Counted from the stretch's first letter, positions 1 through 7,628 are shown. The stretch is DNA of 29,663 bases from an uncultured Oscillospiraceae bacterium (GCA_910584805.1 CAJUCB010000015.1:7955-37617); one strand, 5' to 3'. Program-made: numbers and translations. The notes: generated by a model from the letters alone, not told the origin.

Positions 1-22
1 ATCAAAAGGTATACCTTTTGAT
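1..22. repeat. Perfect 22-bp palindrome at window edge
   Basis: The first 22 bases form a perfect inverted repeat with arms ATCAAAAGGTA and TACCTTTTGAT. It ends 39 bp before the start codon of the AP2-like gene. No T-run follows, so it is not an obvious terminator. A weak promoter-like pair (TTGATA at 18-23, GATAAA at 42-47, 18-bp spacer) overlaps its right arm, which would suit an operator, but the predicted start point would then lie in the SD. The arms resemble the P3 stem of the first riboswitch aptamer downstream (693-719). The left context lies outside the window. Confidence 0.6.
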
Positions 23-61
23 AGGTTTTCACACTCCTCGTGATAAAGTAGGTGATCCAGG

Positions 62-559
62 ATGGGACACTCTCGAAAAAAGCTGGATCTCACCGGCCAG
101 CGTTACAATCGGCTCACGGTCCTGGGGCCGGCAGAAAACATCGGGAACCGCACGGCTTGGCACTGCCGCTGCGACTGCGGCAAAGAAACCGTGGTGCGCA
201 CCAACCGGCTGCGCAGCGGCCACACCACCAGCTGCGGCTGCCGGGCCCCTGGGGCCGTCCCCGGCGCGGGCCTTACCCTGACCTACATCGACGGCACCTG
301 CGTGGAAATGCTCCGCTCCAAGACGGTGCGGAAAAACAACACCAGCGGCGTCCCCGGCGTGGACTGGTGGGCCGCCAAGCAGCGCTGGCGGGCGACAATA
401 TGTTTTAAGGGCAAGCGCTATTATCTGGGCTGCTATGCCCGCTTCGAGGACGCCGTTCACGCCCGAAAACAGGAGGAGGAACGGCTCCACGATGAATTTG
501 TCCGTGAATTTACCGAGGCCAAGCCAGAGGCGCCGCCCCAGGTTGATTCAAATATATGA
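62..559 (+). CDS. Small zinc-ribbon / AP2-like DNA-binding protein
   Basis: This 165-aa protein opens with an LTGQRYNRLTVLG motif. A Cys cluster follows (C35, C37, C39 and later C58, C60) that looks like a small zinc-binding ribbon. Residues about 90-140 hold an AP2/ERF-like DNA-binding domain, with SGVPGVDWW, a run of aromatic beta-strand residues (RWRATICFKGKRYYLG) and an amphipathic helix rich in Glu and Arg. Proteins of this layout are common in phages and mobile elements of Clostridia, where they are annotated as AP2-domain proteins or HNH-endonuclease relatives. No HNH nuclease motif is visible here. The start is supported by AGGTGA at 50-55. The gene lies just upstream of the tandem riboswitch, with no terminator ending in a T-run between, so it may be co-transcribed. 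A regulatory role is inferred. Confidence 0.75.
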   Translation: MGHSRKKLDLTGQRYNRLTVLGPAENIGNRTAWHCRCDCGKETVVRTNRLRSGHTTSCGCRAPGAVPGAGLTLTYIDGTCVEMLRSKTVRKNNTSGVPGVDWWAAKQRWRATICFKGKRYYLGCYARFEDAVHARKQEEERLHDEFVREFTEAKPEAPPQVDSNI

Positions 560-599
560 GAGAGGGGGAAGCGGCATGGTGAGCCCGCCTTGGAATCAT

Positions 600-629
600 C
601 CCGCCATCCGGGGCGTCGAGGATGGCGGG
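600..629 (+). other. Strong hairpin before riboswitch
   Basis: Arms CCCGCCATC (600-608) and GATGGCGGG (621-629) form a perfect 9-bp stem with a 12-nt loop, between the AP2-like gene and the first aptamer. No U-tract follows, so intrinsic termination is unlikely. It may insulate the aptamer from upstream RNA or protect a processed 5' end. No convincing promoter is visible between 560 and 640. Confidence 0.5.
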
Positions 630-636
630 GAGACGA

Positions 637-740
637 GGTAGACGCAAGGGCAAACCATTGGAAACGATGGGACGCAAAGCCAGAGGCTAAGGTATCAAAG
701 GGCACTTGCCCCTTTGATAGGATGCTCGTTCGGTTGCAAC
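637..740 (+). ncRNA. c-di-GMP-I (GEMM-I) riboswitch, aptamer 1
   Basis: The sequence matches the GEMM-I consensus. GGGCAAACC (648-656) leads into stem CCATTG/CGATGG (655-660/665-670) capped by a GAAA tetraloop (661-664). GGGACGCAAAGCC (669-681) with AGAGGCTAA then marks the tetraloop-receptor side. A P3 hairpin with 10-bp arms (693-702/710-719) is followed by the conserved 3' element GGATGCTCGTTCGG (719-732). P1 can form between GCAA (644-647) and TTGC (734-737). The class binds cyclic di-GMP, with some variants binding cGAMP. The base I align with ligand-contacting G20 of the Vibrio Vc2 aptamer is G, which favours c-di-GMP. It sits in the leader of the surface-protein gene. Confidence 0.92.
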
Positions 741-819
741 TTGGCAAACCAGCGGAAACGCTGGGACGCAAAGCTAGAGGCTAAAGCGCAGCACGCGCTA
801 TGCTCGTTCGGCTACCGGA
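732..819 (+). ncRNA. c-di-GMP-I (GEMM-I) riboswitch, aptamer 2
   Basis: This second GEMM-I aptamer abuts the first. GGCAAACC (743-750) leads into stem CCAGCG/CGCTGG (749-754/759-764) with a GAAA loop (755-758). GACGCAAAGC (765-774) and AGAGGCTAA follow, then P3 AGCGC/GCGCT (785-789/795-799) and the 3' element TGCTCGTTCGG (801-811). P1 would use GGT (732-734) with ACC (814-816). The 5' side of this P1 overlaps the 3' side of aptamer 1's P1, so the two aptamers appear to share their linker. The P1b and core elements are near-identical to aptamer 1 while P3 differs, which suggests an old duplication or independent selection. The start codon of the controlled gene follows about 40 nt later. Confidence 0.92.
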
Positions 820-852
820 TCCCTTTGCGTCCGATTTTGCAAAGAAAGGAAG
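815..852 (+). promoter_or_regulatory. Riboswitch expression platform / SD region
   Basis: After aptamer 2, CTTTGC (823-828) can pair with GCAAAG (839-844), leaving the SD AAAGGAAG (845-852) exposed. Alternatively CCTTT (822-826) can pair with AAAGG (845-849) and hide the SD. The two pairings exclude each other, which is the geometry of a translational switch. No terminator with a U-tract is present, so control of translation initiation is more likely than transcription termination. Whether ligand turns the gene on or off cannot be read from the sequence. Confidence 0.5.
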
Positions 853-859
853 AATCATA

Positions 860-3820
860 ATGAAACGAACCAAGGATTTGTGCAGGCGTTGTCTGGCACT
901 GATCTTGTCCTTCGTCCTGTGCGTGGGGATGCTCTCCACCACAGCCTTCGCCACCGAGGGCGGCGAGGCCGAGGGAACCGAGGTCACCGAAACCCAGCCT
1001 GCCCCACCGCCGGCGGAGCCGGTGAAGCCCGAGCCCAAGCCGGAAGTGAAGCCGGAACCCACACCGGAACCGGAAACTAAGCCGGAGGCCGAGCCGGAAA
1101 CCCAGCCGGAATCTGAACAACCTGAGGTCACACCGGAGCCCGCACCAGAACCCGAACAACCTGAGGGCAAGCCGGAGACCACACCGGAACCCGAACAGTC
1201 TGAGGGCAAGCCGGAGATGGAAACCAAACCCGAGAGTAAGCCCGAGGTCCAGCCTGAGCCTGAGACCAAACCCGAGGGAAAGCCAGAATCCAAGCCTGAG
1301 GTCATCACCCCTGCGCCCAGCTACGCCTCTGTAAACGAGTTCATGAACGCCTGTAGCGCTATGGGCGGCGCGGATGACATGGACACTACCCTTGCCGTAC
1401 TGAAGAATATCGAGTCCATCTACAATCGCCTGTCTCCCTTGGATAAGGCATCCGCCTCGGTCTCCGTAGCCTGGGCCTATGTCCAGAGCTACCGCACACA
1501 GATCGACGCCGGTAACCCGGACGAGGACGTTGAAACCTTGGCAAGTAATTTTAATATTACGTTTCTTGTCTGCTGTCCATCAAAGGGAATAAGCGATTAT
1601 CCAGTAGGAACTAACAACAGCGTATCCCGTCCGAGTTCTGGATACATCCAGGTTCCCTATCGGATTCCTTTTTTGTCTTCTCTTACAGATGTCAATTTTG
1701 GCCGCGTACTGCATGTGACAAGTAATGCCTATTTCGGAGGAAAATCAGAGGGAGCTTCTTGCGATCTTTCGAGAAACAACCCCAATGTCACGTTCCGCTA
1801 CTATGTGAGTGACTGGAATACCGGCGGCAGTAGCCCCAATAAGATATCTTTTACGGTGAATCACGTATACTACACCAATAACGACTATGATGATATTTAC
1901 ACTGAAACACAGGAAATAGATTCACCTAACTACAGTGGCAGTATTTTCTCTTTTGACCTCTCTAGGAAGACCAATTATAACGGAAACACTTATAGCTATA
2001 CGTCCTCAGATCCATCCTCGATCTACGTAAAAAAGGGCGCCACTGGCCATCAAGGTACGTTTACTTTCCGTTATGACCGTACAGTGCAGGTTACTACCAA
2101 CTACACCTATCAGTTGACTTGGGACTACAACGGCGGCAAAGTCGATAACGATTCCAGCCGCACAAAATCCGAAACAACCCAGTCTGGCACTCACACCTTC
2201 TACGAAGATGCCTCTGGATTCGGTTATCCCAAACCTGAGAAGACTGGCTTCAAGTTCATTGGTTGGACCTACTCTGGGAACGGCAGTTTTACCCAGAGCA
2301 ATGGTCAGATCAACATGAAGGGCATAGCAAACGGTACTGTCACCGGAACGCTAACAGCTCAATGGGAACAAACCACAGCCCCCAGTCTCGCCACCTACAC
2401 AGTAGCATGGTACACCACCGATGGAGAGACCATTAAGGACCCCGAAACCCGTAAAGGTGAAGTCGGCAAAATTGTCTCTGTCACTGACACAGATAAGACG
2501 ATCCCGGGCTACACCTTTGACGAAGGCAACCCCGGCAATATCCTCTCCAAAGAGTTAGCTTCCAACGGCACCGTGTTGCTGCTGTACTTCACTCTGGACG
2601 AGACTTCTGGCCCCGACGTGCCTGATACGATCACCGTAACTTGGAAAGACGGCTACACGGAAACCCCCCTCAAGACCGTGACCATTGACAGAGACGGAGA
2701 TTACAGAGACTTGTATCCCGAAGCCCCCACCCGCGATGGCTATGAGTTCACCGGTTGGGGTGAACCCGTAATCGACGAAAAAGGCAACATCACCATCACG
2801 GCCCAGTGGAAGTCCAATGGTGGCGGAGGTGAGGGCCCCGGCCCCGGTCCTGAGACTGTCACATATACGGTCTGCTGGTATGTCGTGAAGGAAGCCGCTG
2901 TCGAACTGATTGACTCTGTAGAGCGCACCGACGGCAAGCTTGGTGAAACAGTTGAAGTCACAGACGACGACAAAACTCTGGACGGGTACACCTTTATCCC
3001 GAATTACGACGGCACTATATTGTCTGCCACTCTGGAAGCAACCGGTACTGTCTTAAAGCTGTACTTCACCCTGGACCCTGTTGATCCTCCCGAACCGAAG
3101 GATGTCACCTACAAGGTGGCGTGGTATGACACCAACGGCAATCCCATCAAAGTCGCCCAAACCCGTACCGGCGAAGCTGGCAGCACTGTCAGCGCAACCG
3201 ACAGCGACAAGGTGATCAGTGGCTACACCTTCGTACCGGGCGACAGCCGCAATGTTTTGCAGGCTGCCTTGGCGGAGGACGGCAGCACCGTTTTGAAGCT
3301 GTACTTCAGCAAAAATTCTGGCGGCAGCAGTTCCAGACCGGACCCAGACCCCAAGCCTCCGGTGGACCCCAAGCCGCCTGTTGACCCCAACCCGCCGGTA
3401 GATCCCAACCCACCGGTAGACCCGGAGCCTCCTGTGGAAGTCCCCGATCCCGACGTACCCATGGTGCCGCCCACTGAGGAGCCGCCTGCTGTGGACGTTC
3501 CCGACGAGGACCCGCCCTTGGTGGATATCCCGGAAGAGCAGCCGCCTCTGGTGGACATCCCGGAAGCACAGCCGCCTCTGGTGGAGCTCCCCGACCCGGA
3601 TGTGCCCCTCACCAGCACACCCCAGAAGCCCAAGCCCCAGCAACCTCAGAAACCCCAAAAGACCCAGCAGACGGAGATTCCCGATGAGGACGTCCCCCTG
3701 GCAGAAGTCCCCCAGACCGGTGACAACAGCGGTCTCTGGGCTGCCCTGCTCCTGCTCTCTGGCGCAGGCCTGACCTATCTCCTTCTGGACGATAAGAAGC
3801 GCCGGGACAACGCCAAGTAA
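860..3820 (+). CDS. Sortase-anchored repeat-rich surface protein (putative adhesin)
   Basis: This 986-aa protein has a signal peptide (residues 1-31, cleavage after AFA) and a Pro/Glu/Lys-rich stalk (about 45-150) of PEPKPE-type repeats. A short helical segment (about 150-225) precedes an A+T-richer unassigned domain (about 225-415). InlB B-repeat-like (Listeria-Bacteroides) modules lie at about 415-504 and 591-653. Three MucBP-like repeats beginning YTVAWY, YTVCWY and YKVAWY and ending LYF lie at about 511-581, 667-739 and 748-819. A second Pro-rich wall-spanning region (about 830-945) follows. The C-terminus is a sorting signal: VPQTG (950-954), a hydrophobic stretch and the basic tail DDKKRR. 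The start is ATG 860 with SD AAAGGAAG, because the upstream in-frame ATG lies inside aptamer 2. The product should be covalently wall-attached and act in adhesion; the ligand is unknown. It is controlled by the tandem GEMM-I leader. No sortase gene lies in the window. Confidence 0.88.
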   Translation: MKRTKDLCRRCLALILSFVLCVGMLSTTAFATEGGEAEGTEVTETQPAPPPAEPVKPEPKPEVKPEPTPEPETKPEAEPETQPESEQPEVTPEPAPEPEQPEGKPETTPEPEQSEGKPEMETKPESKPEVQPEPETKPEGKPESKPEVITPAPSYASVNEFMNACSAMGGADDMDTTLAVLKNIESIYNRLSPLDKASASVSVAWAYVQSYRTQIDAGNPDEDVETLASNFNITFLVCCPSKGISDYPVGTNNSVSRPSSGYIQVPYRIPFLSSLTDVNFGRVLHVTSNAYFGGKSEGASCDLSRNNPNVTFRYYVSDWNTGGSSPNKISFTVNHVYYTNNDYDDIYTETQEIDSPNYSGSIFSFDLSRKTNYNGNTYSYTSSDPSSIYVKKGATGHQGTFTFRYDRTVQVTTNYTYQLTWDYNGGKVDNDSSRTKSETTQSGTHTFYEDASGFGYPKPEKTGFKFIGWTYSGNGSFTQSNGQINMKGIANGTVTGTLTAQWEQTTAPSLATYTVAWYTTDGETIKDPETRKGEVGKIVSVTDTDKTIPGYTFDEGNPGNILSKELASNGTVLLLYFTLDETSGPDVPDTITVTWKDGYTETPLKTVTIDRDGDYRDLYPEAPTRDGYEFTGWGEPVIDEKGNITITAQWKSNGGGGEGPGPGPETVTYTVCWYVVKEAAVELIDSVERTDGKLGETVEVTDDDKTLDGYTFIPNYDGTILSATLEATGTVLKLYFTLDPVDPPEPKDVTYKVAWYDTNGNPIKVAQTRTGEAGSTVSATDSDKVISGYTFVPGDSRNVLQAALAEDGSTVLKLYFSKNSGGSSSRPDPDPKPPVDPKPPVDPNPPVDPNPPVDPEPPVEVPDPDVPMVPPTEEPPAVDVPDEDPPLVDIPEEQPPLVDIPEAQPPLVELPDPDVPLTSTPQKPKPQQPQKPQKTQQTEIPDEDVPLAEVPQTGDNSGLWAALLLLSGAGLTYLLLDDKKRRDNAK

Positions 3821-3836
3821 ACGATCCCAACGCAAA

Positions 3837-3868
3837 GACGCGGCCCAAATCGGGCCGCGTCCTTTTTT
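3837..3868 (+). terminator. Rho-independent terminator of surface-protein gene
   Basis: Arms GACGCGGCCC (3837-3846) and GGGCCGCGTC (3852-3861) form a perfect 10-bp stem with a 5-nt loop, followed by TTTTTT (3863-3868). It begins 16 bp after the surface-protein stop. On the minus strand it lies just past the NSS transporter stop but has only a short T-run there, so bidirectional action is possible but weaker. Confidence 0.93.
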
Positions 3869-3886
3869 GTGTCTCTATGAACTTGT

Positions 3887-5239
3887 TCAGCGCAAGCCCT
3901 GTACCAAAATCACCAGCACCAGCACCGGCAGGATAAACTGGAAATAGGGCTTCATCCACCGGGGCAGCTTTAGCCCCTTCCCGGCGTTGGCCTCCGCCAA
4001 ATAGTTGTCATAGCCCCAGCCCCACTTGCTCACGCAGAACAGCAGGTACACCAGGGAGCCCAGGGGCAGCAGCAGGTTGCTCACCAGGAAGTCCTCAAAG
4101 TCCAGCACGTCCCGGCCTCCCAGGAAATGCAAATCACTCCAAAGGTTGTAGCCCAGCACACAGGGCAAGCTGGCCACCAGGATGAACACGCAGTTCAGCA
4201 CCGCCGCTTTTTTCCGGGTCCAGCCAAAGTTGTCGATGCAGTTGGCTTGGAGGTTCTCAAACACGGCAATGACCGTGGAGAAGCTGGCGAAGGTCATAAA
4301 CAGGAAGAACAGCGTCCCCCAAAGCCGCCCGCCGCTCATGTCCAAGAACACCTTGGGCAGGGTGATGAAGATCAGGGACGGGCCGGAGTCCGGCTGCACC
4401 CCAAAGGAGAAGCAGGCAGGGAAGATGATAAGCCCCGCCATCAGGGCCACAAAGGTGTCCAGAGAGCAGATCCGCACCGCTTCGCTGGCCAAGCTGTGCT
4501 CCCGGGTCATGTAGCTGCCAAAGACCTCCATCGCGGCGATGCCCAAACTCAGGGTAAAGAAGGCCTGATTCATGGCCGCGGTGATCACGTTGCCTATCCC
4601 GGCCTCTGCCGCCCGCTGAAGGTTCGGCAGCAGGTAGAACTTCACGCCCTCCAAGCCCCCTTCCAGGGTCAGGCTGTGGATAGCCAACACGGCAATCAGA
4701 GCCAGCAAGCCCAGCATCATCACCTTGGTGATCCGCTCCAAGCCCTTTTGCAGGCCAAAGCTGCACACAAAAAAGCCCACCAACACGGTGATGGCCATCC
4801 AGGCCCCCATCTCCCCGGGGCTGGCCAGCATGGCGCCGAACACCCCGTCCACCGCCTCGCCCTCTAAGCCGTCAAAGCTCCCGGCGGCGAACTTGAAGAA
4901 GTAGCCCAGCATCCAGCCGGATACGGTGGTGTAATACATCATCAGCAAGCAGCAGCCGGCCACACAGAACCAGCCGTGGATGTGCCACTTACTCTTTTTC
5001 GGCTCTAGGGCCTTGTAGCCCAGCACCGCACTCTTGCGGCTGGCCCGGCCTACAGCCAGTTCCATGGTCAACACAGGCACGCCCATGATAACCAAAAACA
5101 GCAGGTAGAACAGCACGAACACACCGCCGCCGTTCTGGCCTGTCACATAGGGGAACTTCCACACGTTCCCGATCCCCACTGCGCAGCCGGCACTCACCAG
5201 CAGAAAGCCCAGCCGGGATTGAAATCCTTCCCGATTCAT
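3887..5239 (-). CDS. NSS-family Na+-dependent symporter (SNF/LeuT-type)
   Basis: This 450-aa polytopic membrane protein has the hallmark unwound TM1 of the neurotransmitter:sodium symporter family (GCAVGIGNVWKFPY, about residues 18-31), where substrate and sodium bind. GQNGGG and a run of about 11-12 hydrophobic segments follow. Relatives such as LeuT, TnaT and MhsT import amino acids with sodium, and the length is typical of bacterial members. The substrate cannot be read from sequence; an amino acid or indole-type compound is the best guess. The start has AGAGGT upstream on the minus strand, and a good sigma-A-type promoter lies at 5272-5300. The gene is monocistronic or receives read-through from the MerR gene just upstream, since no terminator is visible between them. 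Confidence 0.92.
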   Translation of the reverse strand: MNREGFQSRLGFLLVSAGCAVGIGNVWKFPYVTGQNGGGVFVLFYLLFLVIMGVPVLTMELAVGRASRKSAVLGYKALEPKKSKWHIHGWFCVAGCCLLMMYYTTVSGWMLGYFFKFAAGSFDGLEGEAVDGVFGAMLASPGEMGAWMAITVLVGFFVCSFGLQKGLERITKVMMLGLLALIAVLAIHSLTLEGGLEGVKFYLLPNLQRAAEAGIGNVITAAMNQAFFTLSLGIAAMEVFGSYMTREHSLASEAVRICSLDTFVALMAGLIIFPACFSFGVQPDSGPSLIFITLPKVFLDMSGGRLWGTLFFLFMTFASFSTVIAVFENLQANCIDNFGWTRKKAAVLNCVFILVASLPCVLGYNLWSDLHFLGGRDVLDFEDFLVSNLLLPLGSLVYLLFCVSKWGWGYDNYLAEANAGKGLKLPRWMKPYFQFILPVLVLVILVQGLR

Positions 5240-5271
5240 TGGAATCTACCTCTCTTTCTCAATCGTTTCCT

Positions 5272-5300
5272 ATCATATCGGAGCCCGCCAGGAAAGTCAA
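5272..5300 (-). promoter_or_regulatory. Predicted promoter of NSS transporter
   Basis: On the minus strand TTGACT (5300-5295) and TATGAT (5277-5272) are separated by exactly 17 bp. They sit 33 bp upstream of the transporter start codon, a close match to the vegetative sigma factor consensus. Confidence 0.75.
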
Positions 5301-5346
5301 TACTTTCCCTCGCAGAGATGTGATTTGTGTCAAATTTTTGCCCCAT

Positions 5347-6180
5347 CTATGCCTCCGGTTTCCCCTCCCCCACCGGCACCTCGATCTGGACGATATAGTC
5401 CTCGATCCGGTCCACCACAGTCTCATTGATGCCCACCTCATAGGCATATCCCTCAGGCTCCAAGCCCTGGGCCCGGGCAAAGGCGAAAATCTCCCCGTAT
5501 TTCTCCGGCAATTGATCCCAGGGCCCTCTGTAAAAGGCCCGGATGTACCGCCCCTTGGGCTGGACATGCAGCCCCCGCTTCGGGATGGGAAAGGGGGGCT
5601 CAATGAACAGCTTTGTATAGCCGTCAAAGTCCTCCCGGGCCAGGGCCTCCACGGGGATCATGGTACCGTAGGCCGCGTCGTGGAGACGGCGGAGCTGGTA
5701 CTTTTGGGTCTGGGCGATGATCAGCTCCACCTGCTTTTCAAAAGAAGTGGAGCTGTCAATGTCCACCGTCACCAGATGCCGCGCTGGCTTCTCCACCACG
5801 CTGAGCCTGGACAGGTCCATGGTCAACAGGGCGGTGGTATGCCGGTGGTGATGGGCCAGGGTCTTACGCAGGCCCTGCAAGTGGCTGACCCTCTGGTCCA
5901 GCTCCGCCATTTTTTCCTCCAACAGCCTCTGCAAGCTGGCAGCGGAGCGTTGCTCCATGAATCCTCGAATCTCCTCGATGGACACATCCAGCTCCCGCAG
6001 CAGCAGGATGGTCTCCAACACAGCACTTTGGTGGTAGCTATAGTAGCGATAGCCGTTCTCCGGGTGGACCAGCGTAGGCCGGAACAGGCCAATTTCATCG
6101 TACCACATTAAGGTCTTTTTGTTGATCCCATGCAGCGCGGCAAACTGGCCAATGGTAAGCAGCTTGTCCTTCTTTTCCAT
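5347..6180 (-). CDS. MerR-family regulator with GyrI-like effector domain
   Basis: This 277-aa protein has an N-terminal MerR winged helix (about residues 8-75: LTIGQFAALHGINKKTLMWYDE then the NGYRYYS wing). A dimerisation coiled coil (about 80-118) and a C-terminal GyrI-like/AraC_E_bind effector pocket (about 125-275) follow. This is the BmrR/TipA-like layout, in which a bound hydrophobic compound triggers promoter untwisting. The start is placed at 6180 (MEKKDKLL) because GAGGG lies upstream and the longer in-frame extension crosses the divergent promoter. The gene is divergent from the MATE pump, with a 19-bp-spacer MerR promoter between, so it very likely activates the pump and controls itself. 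Confidence 0.9.
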   Translation of the reverse strand: MEKKDKLLTIGQFAALHGINKKTLMWYDEIGLFRPTLVHPENGYRYYSYHQSAVLETILLLRELDVSIEEIRGFMEQRSAASLQRLLEEKMAELDQRVSHLQGLRKTLAHHHRHTTALLTMDLSRLSVVEKPARHLVTVDIDSSTSFEKQVELIIAQTQKYQLRRLHDAAYGTMIPVEALAREDFDGYTKLFIEPPFPIPKRGLHVQPKGRYIRAFYRGPWDQLPEKYGEIFAFARAQGLEPEGYAYEVGINETVVDRIEDYIVQIEVPVGEGKPEA

Positions 6181-6194
6181 AAGCAAATTCCCTC

Positions 6195-6225
6195 TTGACC
6201 GTACAGTTACTGTATGGTTTATGAT
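6195..6225 (+). promoter_or_regulatory. MerR-type operator/promoter for MATE gene
   Basis: TTGACC (6195-6200) and TATGAT (6220-6225) are separated by 19 bp, the over-long spacer typical of MerR-activated promoters. The spacer holds a dyad, ACCGTACAGT-T-ACTGTATGGT, matching its own reverse complement at 18 of 21 positions. It points toward the MATE gene and lies 15 bp from the start codon of the regulator gene. Confidence 0.88.
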
Positions 6226-6262
6226 ATCCCATGGCGCCACAAAAAGCAAGGAGAACAACACT

Positions 6263-7591
6263 ATGGAAACACAAACCGCATACAGCAAGCCCGTGCGCTT
6301 GAAAAATGTCCTGGCCTTTGCCCTCCCCACCATCGTCATGTCCCTCTTCATGTCCTTTTACACCATGGTAGACGGACTTTTCGTGGCCAACCTCATCGGC
6401 ACCCAGGCCCTCTCCGCCATCAACCTCACCGCCCCGGTGATCCAGCTGGTCACCGCCGTCTCCACCATGCTGGCCACCGGCGGCAGCGCGGTGATTATGA
6501 GGAAGATGGGTGAAAAAAAGGAGACGGAAGCCCGGCAGGACTTTACTTTCCTCATCCTGGTAAACGTGGCAGTGGGGCTGGTGATGAGCGTGGTGGGCTA
6601 TCTGCTCACCGGACGGCTCTTTGACAACGGCCTGTCCCCGGAGGTTTCGGGCTACTGTGTAGATTATTTGAGCCGCTATCTGCTCTTCACCATCCCCATC
6701 CTCCTGATGAACAACTTCACCTTATATATGATCGCCTCAGAAAAGGCCACCCTCTCCCTAATCTGCTCCGTCACCGGCGGGGTACTGAACATGGTGCTAG
6801 ACTATGTGTTCATCGCCATTTTTGATCTGGGCATCAGCGGCGCGGCCCTTGCCACGGGATTGGGCTATTCCGTCACCGCCGTGGCTGGGCTCTTCGTCTT
6901 TGGCCGTAAAAGCAGCCTGCTCCACTTTACGAAGCCTGTCCCACGCTTTCGTGTCCTGGCCAATGCCGCCACCAACGGCTGCTCGGAGATGGCCACTGCC
7001 CTGGTCACTGGCATCATCACCCTAATGTTCAACTGGACCATGCTCCGCTACGTTGGGGAGCACGGTGTAGCCGCAATCACCATCATCATGTACGTGTTGA
7101 TGTTCGCCAGCTCCCTTTACACAGGCTATTCCTACGGCGTGGCCCCCATGCTCAGCTACAGCTACGGTGCCCAAGACCACCATAAGCTGAAACAACTGGT
7201 ATCCCTCAGCCTAAAGATCATCGCCGTGATCTCCCTGGTCACAGTGGTGGCCTCTCTGGCCGCCACAAAACCCCTGGTATCCATATTCGCCCAACCGGAA
7301 GACCCGGTATTTGCCCTGGCAGTCTCCGGGAACCGCATCTGCTCCCTGGCCCTGTGCTTCATTGGCTTCAACATCTTCACCAGCGGCCTGTTCACCGCCC
7401 TGTCCAACGGCATCGTCTCCGCCATTCTGGCCTTCTCCCGCTCCTTCGTGTTCATGCTCATCACCATGCTGGTGCTCCCCGCTCTTCTGGGGGTGACGGG
7501 GATATGGCTGGCTACCCCGGTGGCGGAGGGGATGGCTCTGGTATTGGGTGCGGCGATGTTCCTGAAATACCGAACGCGTTACCATTATTAG
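6263..7591 (+). CDS. MATE-family multidrug efflux transporter
   Basis: This 442-aa protein has about 12 membrane segments arranged as two MATE halves. The first half begins LAFALPTIVMSLFMSFYTMVD followed by GLFVANLIGT, the usual N-terminal MATE pattern (DinF/MepA-like branch). The second half begins around residue 225-240 (NAATNGCSEM). Family members export cationic drugs or metabolites using a sodium or proton gradient. The start is ATG 6263 with AAGGAG at 6248-6253; the longer in-frame ORF would overlap the divergent regulator. The MerR operator upstream implies induction by a compound sensed by the GyrI-like domain. A hairpin at 7629-7658 probably terminates the transcript. Confidence 0.93.
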   Translation: METQTAYSKPVRLKNVLAFALPTIVMSLFMSFYTMVDGLFVANLIGTQALSAINLTAPVIQLVTAVSTMLATGGSAVIMRKMGEKKETEARQDFTFLILVNVAVGLVMSVVGYLLTGRLFDNGLSPEVSGYCVDYLSRYLLFTIPILLMNNFTLYMIASEKATLSLICSVTGGVLNMVLDYVFIAIFDLGISGAALATGLGYSVTAVAGLFVFGRKSSLLHFTKPVPRFRVLANAATNGCSEMATALVTGIITLMFNWTMLRYVGEHGVAAITIIMYVLMFASSLYTGYSYGVAPMLSYSYGAQDHHKLKQLVSLSLKIIAVISLVTVVASLAATKPLVSIFAQPEDPVFALAVSGNRICSLALCFIGFNIFTSGLFTALSNGIVSAILAFSRSFVFMLITMLVLPALLGVTGIWLATPVAEGMALVLGAAMFLKYRTRYHY

Positions 7592-7628
7592 GCGCAAAAA
7601 CCAGAGTCTGAAAAAAAATATATACACT

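Noticed and set aside
600..629. Intrinsic terminator of the AP2-like gene
   Set aside because: The stem is strong but no T-run follows on the plus strand, so it is listed as a hairpin only.
3350..3440. Short direct repeats that could suggest a CRISPR-like array
   Set aside because: They encode PPVDP repeats of the wall-spanning region of the surface protein, in frame and without unique spacers.
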